A DNA stretch of 9,432 nt from an uncultured Bacteroides sp. (GTDB lineage Bacteria > Bacteroidota > Bacteroidia > Bacteroidales > Bacteroidaceae): NCBI GenBank assembly GCA_900551645.1, contig URWP01000093.1, forward strand, positions 1 to 9,432. The letters run 5' to 3'. The notes beneath the pieces are model-generated. The model did not search any database and was not told the origin of the DNA. It was given only the letters and a program-made list of their open reading frames with translations. Below are positions 4,729 to 9,432 of this stretch, in pieces (positions within the stretch are counted from its first letter, which is position 1; every line of letters starts with the position of its first letter). A program made the position numbers and the translations under genes.

Positions 4729-7118
4729 AACGATTCTGTATATATCCGTGTATGTTTCTGCTGTTTATCTGTATGATAAGAGTAGAAACTATTCATGCCC
4801 AGGATTTTTCAAGACTGAATGGGACATCTTACTTGCAACCGCTTTCGGATGATAGCCTGCGATATGCATGGAATCTTTATGAGTTAAGTCTGGATTTCCG
4901 AGAGAAAGGATGTCCTTCATATTTCTTCGAATTATCTGCGGAAGCTGGAAGAATATTCGTTCGGGAACAGAATGATGACAGCCTTTCATGGCAGGAGTTG
5001 GAGATGGTTCTGAGAAATCTGGAAATAAATTTCAGTAGGAATAGGGCTCTTATTGACAAGGATGAAGAAAGCAGTCTGAATCTTGCCACAATGTACAATA
5101 TATTGAATGTAAGTCTAAATTTGGTTCGTGTAAAAAACATTTTGAACCATCACGTCGAGTCTCAGGATAATCTTTTCTCCTTTTATTCCGATTGGTTTCA
5201 GAAATGCACTCTTCATTATCTGGTGGATTATAGTCTGTACCAGATAAAGAAAGGAATGTTGCAAGAAGCACTGGCTGTCTGTGAAAAAGCATTGGCGTTA
5301 GTACAGCATCAAGATACAATTAATTGGGCTGTAATCGTTTCTCAAAAGGAGGTTATCCGGTATCTTATGCAACCATTTCCTGCTAATGCAGAAGATGTAT
5401 TGACTGGGTTGAAGAAGCTTGTTTCTCCTGCCTTTACAAAGGAGGAGATTTTTCGGAATGGAACCATGCCTCTGTTTTATCTATATGCTATGCAAGTAGC
5501 CCATATTTATGAGAAAAATGGGAATTTGGAACAGTCTATCCGAGCATACCGGCTGCTATTAGGTGAAATCAGAAAATATTTGAATCCGGATTTCCCTTAT
5601 TTGTTACCTGAAGAACGGGAGGAAATCGGTTTTCTTCTACAATATTACCTGGATACTGTACAGAGTTTTTCGCTTCGTCATATCAGATATAAACCTGTCA
5701 GTGAATTGCTGTTTGATCATAGCTTGTTGAAAGAAGAATTGTTGGCTATTACTCCGTCGCCAGTTTCTCTGACCAAAAAGGGCCTTCATCCACGTGTGCT
5801 TACTTTGCAGGATTCCATTGATTCGTTATATTGCTCTCCGGATTATTATCTGTTTCCTAGTAGTCCTCGTTATTTTAATAAGTTTCAGTTATTGACTGAT
5901 TTGATGGTTTTGAAACGGAAACAGGTTTCCATAGTGAAGAAAATGGGTCTGGATAATTCTGTTTTGGTGCAGTTGGAAGATTGGGTAAGTCTGAGAAATC
6001 GTTTGAAGCCGCATGAAGCAATTATTAAAATTATAGATTTACCGGTTGATATCATTGAAAGGCAATACGTAGCTTTGGTCATTACTTCTGATTCGTATTC
6101 CCCAAAAATGGCTTCATTGCCTATGAAATGGGATCTGCTTAAGATTCGTGTAGAAAAAAAAGAGACAGAAAAAATCTGGAAACCTATTCGTCGGCTTCTT
6201 GACCATCAGACAGAATTATATTTTTGTTTAGAGGGCGAGTTTATTGATTTCGGTTGGAATAATATCCTTTATGAAAAGAAGAAATTGTTGGAGAGTTACG
6301 ATATACATTATCTTTTGAATACAAAAGATTTTATTAGATTGAAACAGGATATTAATATCGGCAAAGCTGCAGAGTATAATCTGTATGGATTTGGTGGGGC
6401 TTACTTTTCACAGCTTCCAGAATTGAAAGGTGTACGCGGTCAAGGAGCACAATATCTGCCTGGAAGTAGGGAGGAGTTACTTCGTATTGATTCTATGTTG
6501 CCGGAGGGATGGAAGTCTCATTTGTTTTTGGGTAGTGAGGCGACTAAATTTAATTTTCTTCGTTTGTCTTCCAGGATTGCTTTACCTAGTGTTATCCATG
6601 TTGCTACTCACGGTTTTTCGTTACGATATGATAAAACTGTTCTGGATGGTAGAATTGTAGAATTTGATAAAAACTCTTTTTTCGGTTCCAGCGCTTATCA
6701 GGATCCGATGATGCGGAATGGTTTCCTGCTTACAGGAGCCAACCGGTATTGGAATAAACCTGTTCCTTATGATGCGATGGACTCAGGTATAGTTACTGCT
6801 CACGATGTCTCTCAAATGAACTTGTTTGGTACGGACCTGGTCGTGTTGTCGGCTTGTAGGTCTGCTGCTGGTGAAACAAGAGCCGGAGAAGGTCTTTATG
6901 GTTTGGTCAGGGCATTCAAAGTTGCCGGAGTCCGAGCTGTATTGGCCAATTTTAATAATATATCAGATACAAAGACAGTTTTGTTCATTACCACGTTCTA
7001 TCGGCACTGGATTGGAGGTGACAGTATGTTTGACGCTTTTTGTAGGACACAGCGTGAACTGATGGAAAGTAACCCGGAAGATGAGTTTCTGTGGAGCGGT
7101 TTTGTCCTGTTTGAGTAG
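4719..7118 (+). CDS. Exported TPR-CHAT cysteine protease
   Basis: The 799-residue product begins with a signal peptide (hydrophobic core about 5-20, likely cleavage after Ala27, before QDF). Residues 50-345 are helical with TPR-like hairpins, clearest at about 170-197 and 257-285. A complete CHAT domain fills about 421-799. It begins with the DWVSLRNRLKPHEAIIKI segment typical of the domain's start, and has catalytic His631 in IHVATHG and catalytic Cys713 in VVLSACRS. The family tail is also present: GEGLYGLVRAFKVAGVRAVL, then ITTFYRHW and a terminal LWSGFVLFE. CHAT proteins are caspase-fold (clan CD) proteases, often coupled to TPR sensors. The common SACETG is SACRSAAG here, and the usual W-P-V-D-D loop is FNNISD, so substrate preference may differ. 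The start overlaps the anti-sigma-like gene by 10 nt. The gene is clearly more A/T-rich than the three before it. Confidence 0.92.
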   Translation: MVLKRFCIYPCMFLLFICMIRVETIHAQDFSRLNGTSYLQPLSDDSLRYAWNLYELSLDFREKGCPSYFFELSAEAGRIFVREQNDDSLSWQELEMVLRNLEINFSRNRALIDKDEESSLNLATMYNILNVSLNLVRVKNILNHHVESQDNLFSFYSDWFQKCTLHYLVDYSLYQIKKGMLQEALAVCEKALALVQHQDTINWAVIVSQKEVIRYLMQPFPANAEDVLTGLKKLVSPAFTKEEIFRNGTMPLFYLYAMQVAHIYEKNGNLEQSIRAYRLLLGEIRKYLNPDFPYLLPEEREEIGFLLQYYLDTVQSFSLRHIRYKPVSELLFDHSLLKEELLAITPSPVSLTKKGLHPRVLTLQDSIDSLYCSPDYYLFPSSPRYFNKFQLLTDLMVLKRKQVSIVKKMGLDNSVLVQLEDWVSLRNRLKPHEAIIKIIDLPVDIIERQYVALVITSDSYSPKMASLPMKWDLLKIRVEKKETEKIWKPIRRLLDHQTELYFCLEGEFIDFGWNNILYEKKKLLESYDIHYLLNTKDFIRLKQDINIGKAAEYNLYGFGGAYFSQLPELKGVRGQGAQYLPGSREELLRIDSMLPEGWKSHLFLGSEATKFNFLRLSSRIALPSVIHVATHGFSLRYDKTVLDGRIVEFDKNSFFGSSAYQDPMMRNGFLLTGANRYWNKPVPYDAMDSGIVTAHDVSQMNLFGTDLVVLSACRSAAGETRAGEGLYGLVRAFKVAGVRAVLANFNNISDTKTVLFITTFYRHWIGGDSMFDAFCRTQRELMESNPEDEFLWSGFVLFE

Positions 7119-7133
7119 ATATGTTTGTCAAAT

Positions 7134-7148
7134 AAGCCGGAACGGCTT
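7134..7148 (+). terminator. Probable terminator of the caspase-sigma-CHAT operon
   Basis: AAGCCG (7134-7139) pairs perfectly with CGGCTT (7143-7148) around a GAA triloop. It lies 15 nt after the CHAT stop codon and is followed by the T-rich but interrupted tail GATTTCTGATTTCTC. The stem is short but GC-rich. It may allow some read-through into the lipoprotein gene. Confidence 0.6.
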
Positions 7149-7186
7149 GATTTCTGATTTCTCTACAATACATTTATATGATTGTT

Positions 7187-7245
7187 TACAAGGATTTTGT
7201 TGTATGTAATATCCTTGTATCAAAAAGATACCTGTCTGTTTTTTC
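7187..7245 (+). promoter_or_regulatory. Two overlapping, mutually exclusive hairpins with a following T-run
   Basis: TACAAGGAT (7187-7195) pairs perfectly with ATCCTTGTA (7211-7219). The GTA at the end of the second arm is also part of GTATC (7217-7221), which pairs with GATAC (7227-7231) around an AAAAA loop and is followed by a TTTTTT run at 7239-7244. The two stems cannot form at once, an arrangement like an anti-terminator/terminator pair. The second stem is only 5 bp and A/T-rich, so it would be a weak terminator. The 9-bp dyad could alternatively be a protein-binding site. Confidence 0.3.
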
Positions 7246-7281
7246 GTTTATTTTGTTAACAAAAGAAATTATTTATTAACT

Positions 7282-7299
7282 GGAGTGTAAATACATTCC
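7282..7299. promoter_or_regulatory. 18-bp palindrome upstream of the modular lipoprotein; candidate operator
   Basis: GGAGTGTAAATACATTCC is symmetrical about 7290/7291, with 7 Watson-Crick pairs and one G-T mismatch in 8 arm positions. It ends 40 nt before the lipoprotein start codon and has no T-tract. No clear TAnnTTTG element lies between it and the gene, so the promoter may be non-housekeeping. Binding by a repressor or activator is inferred from symmetry and position only. Confidence 0.35.
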
Positions 7300-7339
7300 C
7301 TGACAGATGAATGATTAATCACTTAAATATAACAAAGGT

Positions 7340-9271
7340 ATGATGAAACGAATAAACAAAAAGACAGTATGGGGATTTTTCTGTTGTTTGGCACTGGCAT
7401 TATTAGTGGCATGTACAGAAGAACAGGTTGAAACAACCGGGAGTATTTATGGTATCGTGAATGATGCAACTAATGGAGAGCCTGTTCCTATGGCTCATGT
7501 ATCGTTGAATCCAGGGGGCAAGGCTACCAATACAGGTAGTGACGGGCGTTATGAGTTCCTGAATATGGAGCCCGGACAATACACTATCCAGATATCGAAG
7601 TCCGGATATGTTACCAATACGAAACAGATAACAGTTGTGGCAGGACAACAGGCTTCGGGAGATATGTTGTTGACTTCGGAACAACAGGAAGCCGACATCC
7701 GGATAGATCCTACTAGTCTGAACTTCGGTACAACCCAGGATGAATTGGTTGTAACGTTGACCAATCAGGGAAATGCAGCTACAGACTGGGCACTTGAATT
7801 GGGAGAGAATCCATGGCTTTCAGCTTCCTTGTTGTCGGGTAATATCGCAGCGGGCAAGACTCAGAGTATCATATTTTCTGTAGACCGAGACAAACTGTCT
7901 GAAACAAAGAATGTGAAAATCAGTCTGTCTGCTTTCGGCAATTCATACACGATATCCGTGTCATGTGCCCCTGTAAATGCAAAATCTGAAATGAGTGTCA
8001 CACCGACTGAACTGGATTTCGGTGCGGGAGAGACTGAAAAAGCGATTACAATCAAGAATACAGGCAATGCGATATTGAACTGGAATGTATCAGGGATAAC
8101 CGAAGCATGTCTTTCGGTTTCGGCTGAAGAAGGTAGCGTTGAGGCAGACGGCTCCAAAGTTATTAAAGTGATGTTGGACCGTTCTAAACTTACGTCCGAC
8201 CTGAATACCAGTTTTATCATCTCGGATGGAATTAAAGAACAGACCATCACTGTAAAATCCAGTAAAGCGGTAGCCGAAATGGTTATATCACCTTCAGCTC
8301 TGGATTTCGGTGAAGAGAGTACGGAGAAGACATTTACAATCAGTAATACCGGAACGGCAGAGCTTGTATGGAACATTACGGTTCCAGACGGGACAGGGGT
8401 GAATGTATCTGAAACGAGTGGAGTGACGGCTCCTCAGAGTAGTAAACAGATTACTGTTACTTTAGACCGTGCCATGATGACCGAGGACCTTCATACTTCT
8501 CTTGAAATATCTGACGGCTCCCGTAAAGAGACTGTGACAGTAACTGCCATAAAGGGTAGTGAAATAGCCGGTACGGTTGGGACTCAGGGTCTTTATACCT
8601 ATTATAAATTCGATGACAATTTCGAAGACGCAACGGAGAATGGAATCGACGGATTCGGTACAGCTTCTCCAACTTTTGTAGAAGGAGTGACAGCCGGAAG
8701 CAAGGCGGTTAAATTCAGTAAAACGGGGAACAGTACTTTTGTTGTATCCAAACCTATCATTGATTCACGTCAGATGACTATCAGTTTCTGGGGTAAGGAT
8801 TTCGAAGACGGACATATCTTCCATCTGAGTTCGTCTATCCGCAGCGAGGCCATGTTTACTTTAAGCATGAGTAACGGAGCATTGAAATTCCTGGTAACCC
8901 GTTACAATAATATGTATCAGTACAGCAACCTGCCTGCTTTTGTCCATCCTACACTTACTGATGGGAAATGGCATCATATAGCCTTGGTTTCTGATTTTGA
9001 AGTTACAACTTATTCTACCATTACAACAACCCTTTATGTAGACGGACAAGAAGTCTATACCTTGACAGAAGATGCCAATCATTTCAGCGAAAATGGTGGA
9101 AGCCAGTCTTCTTATGATACGGGCACCAGTTTTACCATGGGAGGTAGCCTGCAGTTGAATAAAAGTATGACACTGACCGGTACAAACATGAGTGTAGATA
9201 ATTTCCGTGTTTATGATACTCGCCGTCTTTCTGCCAGTGAGATTCAGGAAATCTACAATGCAAAACAATAA
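7340..9271 (+). CDS. Modular lipoprotein: carboxypeptidase-regulatory-like, three BACON-like repeats, LamG-like domain
   Basis: The 643-residue product has a lipoprotein signal peptide with lipobox L22-V23-A24-C25. Two acidic residues soon after the Cys (T26-E27-E28) are compatible with, but do not prove, surface export in Bacteroidetes. Residues 34-111 match a carboxypeptidase-regulatory-like beta-sandwich (GSIYGIVNDATNGEPVPMAH, then SDGRYEF and PGQYTI). Three related sandwiches follow at 119-211, 217-310 and 313-404, each opening with P-(T/S)-x-L-(N/D)-FG and containing an N-x-G-(N/T)-A-x-x-x-W block. They resemble BACON or Hydin-like domains. Residues 418-641 form a LamG-like jelly roll (YYKFDDNFEDAT, DGKWHHIALV, LYVDGQEV, DNFRVYDTRRLSASEI). 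BACON and LamG domains commonly bind glycans or proteins at the cell surface, and no catalytic site is seen. An AAAGG sequence just before the ATG supports the start; Met2 is equally possible. The gene lies 221 nt after the CHAT gene, behind a probable terminator, so it may be separately controlled. Confidence 0.9.
   Translation: MMKRINKKTVWGFFCCLALALLVACTEEQVETTGSIYGIVNDATNGEPVPMAHVSLNPGGKATNTGSDGRYEFLNMEPGQYTIQISKSGYVTNTKQITVVAGQQASGDMLLTSEQQEADIRIDPTSLNFGTTQDELVVTLTNQGNAATDWALELGENPWLSASLLSGNIAAGKTQSIIFSVDRDKLSETKNVKISLSAFGNSYTISVSCAPVNAKSEMSVTPTELDFGAGETEKAITIKNTGNAILNWNVSGITEACLSVSAEEGSVEADGSKVIKVMLDRSKLTSDLNTSFIISDGIKEQTITVKSSKAVAEMVISPSALDFGEESTEKTFTISNTGTAELVWNITVPDGTGVNVSETSGVTAPQSSKQITVTLDRAMMTEDLHTSLEISDGSRKETVTVTAIKGSEIAGTVGTQGLYTYYKFDDNFEDATENGIDGFGTASPTFVEGVTAGSKAVKFSKTGNSTFVVSKPIIDSRQMTISFWGKDFEDGHIFHLSSSIRSEAMFTLSMSNGALKFLVTRYNNMYQYSNLPAFVHPTLTDGKWHHIALVSDFEVTTYSTITTTLYVDGQEVYTLTEDANHFSENGGSQSSYDTGTSFTMGGSLQLNKSMTLTGTNMSVDNFRVYDTRRLSASEIQEIYNAKQ
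7694..8551 (+). repeat. Three tandem BACON-like domain repeats inside the lipoprotein gene
   Basis: The three units cover 7694-7972, 7988-8269 and 8276-8551, each about 92-94 codons. Shared landmarks are an opening FG strand (LNFG, LDFG, LDFG), the N-(Q/T)-G-(N/T)-A motif with a Trp a few residues later, a V-D-R, L-D-R or L-D-R segment near the end, and closing I-S-V or V-T-V strands. The second and third units are the closest pair: both have STE- or ETE-type loops, NTG, and ISDG near the end. The first is more divergent. This suggests an older first copy and a later duplication giving the other two. Confidence 0.75.
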
Positions 9272-9296
9272 TTATATATCAGATACGGTTCTATAA

Positions 9297-9345
9297 AAAA
9301 TACCCTATCCCGTTCAGTATATTTCTGAGTAGGATAGGGTATTTT
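9297..9345. terminator. Strong bidirectional terminator after the modular lipoprotein gene
   Basis: The 14-bp left arm AAAATACCCTATCC (9297-9310) pairs perfectly with the right arm GGATAGGGTATTTT (9332-9345). Inside the loop, TCAG (9314-9317) can also pair with CTGA (9325-9328). The right arm ends in a T-run for the plus strand, and the A-run at 9295-9300 gives a U-run on the minus strand. It separates the convergent lipoprotein gene and the partial gene at the right edge. Confidence 0.88.
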
Positions 9346-9362
9346 CTGTTATCTGATCAAGA

Positions 9363-9432
9363 TCAGAAGATTTCTATTTCATCGATGAACATATAGGCTT
9401 TCTTTCCTGCACCTGAGTGCCATTTCGGAAGA
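9363..9432 (-). CDS. C-terminal end of a convergent gene, truncated by the window edge
   Basis: On the minus strand one frame is open from the right edge to a TGA at 9363-9365. It encodes the last 22 residues, LPKWHSGAGKKAYMF and then IDEIEIF. The pattern of a beta strand ending in a D-E-I-E-I-type segment at the extreme C-terminus is common in secreted beta-sandwich proteins of Bacteroides, but the family cannot be named from so little. The other minus-strand frame read here meets a stop sooner. The terminator at 9297-9345, 17 nt downstream of its stop, supports a real gene end here. The stop codon lies inside a small palindrome TCTGATC-AA-GATCAGA (9352-9367). Confidence 0.5.
   Translation of the reverse strand, partial: LPKWHSGAGKKAYMFIDEIEIF

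Noticed and set aside
2460..7118. A type III-E CRISPR (Craspase-like) locus because of the TPR-CHAT protein and the sigma factor
   Set aside because: There is no Cas7-type effector, no Cas1/Cas2 and no repeat array in the window, and the CHAT protein has a signal peptide, so a cytoplasmic RNA-guided role is not supported.
7120..7127. TATGTTTG, a perfect TAnnTTTG match, as a promoter for the modular lipoprotein
   Set aside because: The start site would fall inside the terminator hairpin at 7134-7148, and the TTTG copies upstream are only 6 or 15 bp away. It is more likely a chance match.
2423..7306. A shared promoter motif AATAC...GACAG upstream of both the caspase gene (2423-2446) and the lipoprotein gene (7290-7306), as a site for the operon's own sigma factor
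   Set aside because: The two halves are 14 nt apart in one copy and 7 nt apart in the other, so they cannot be one bipartite promoter.
7861..8376. A 171-codon open frame on the minus strand opposite the modular lipoprotein gene
   Set aside because: It is the antisense shadow of the BACON-like repeats, with no ribosome-binding site of its own and no recognisable domain.
9352..9367. The palindrome TCTGATC-AA-GATCAGA as an operator or attachment site
   Set aside because: It overlaps the stop codon of the convergent partial gene, next to a strong terminator, with no promoter nearby and no sign of integration.

Overview
The window looks like a Bacteroides-type (Bacteroidales) chromosome. Supporting signs are the sigma factor and membrane anti-sigma architecture, lipoproteins with Bacteroidetes-style signal peptides, BACON-like beta-sandwich repeats, mostly weak Shine-Dalgarno sequences, and several matches to the Bacteroides -7 element TAnnTTTG. 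No tRNA, rRNA, CRISPR array, insertion sequence or integrase was found.

Layout. (1) 55-603, plus strand: a small all-helical HEAT-repeat-like protein, ending at a strong bidirectional terminator (605-634) shared with the convergent cluster. (2) 2272 to 645, minus strand: three closely spaced genes for an unrecognised soluble protein, a DUF4878-like lipoprotein and a four-pass membrane protein. (3) 2273-2459: a divergent, AT-rich control region containing a 36-bp imperfect palindrome. (4) 2460-7118, plus strand: a tight operon of an exported metacaspase-like C14 protease, a sigma-70 family (ECF-like) sigma factor, a single-pass membrane protein with an anti-sigma-like N-terminus and a periplasmic TPR-like tail, and an exported TPR-CHAT protease. 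Gaps are 15 nt and 1 nt, and the last two genes overlap by 10 nt. (5) 7119-7339: a probable terminator and several nested dyads. (6) 7340-9271, plus strand: a large modular lipoprotein with a carboxypeptidase-regulatory-like domain, three BACON-like repeats and a LamG-like lectin fold. It is followed by a strong bidirectional terminator (9297-9345) and by the last 22 codons of a convergent gene that runs off the right edge.

The main interest is the 2460-7118 operon. It places two different clan-CD cysteine proteases (caspase and CHAT), both with export signals and intact His/Cys pairs, on either side of a sigma/membrane anti-sigma pair. The simplest model is envelope signalling: one or both proteases cut the periplasmic part of the anti-sigma (or each other), and the sigma factor is released. 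The adjacent surface-type lipoprotein could be a sensor, a substrate or a target gene. The parallel with type III-E CRISPR, where the TPR-CHAT protease Csx29 cleaves Csx30 to free a sigma factor, is suggestive, but here the proteases are exported and no CRISPR components are present. The model is inference from gene content and topology; the sequence alone does not show cleavage or sigma binding.
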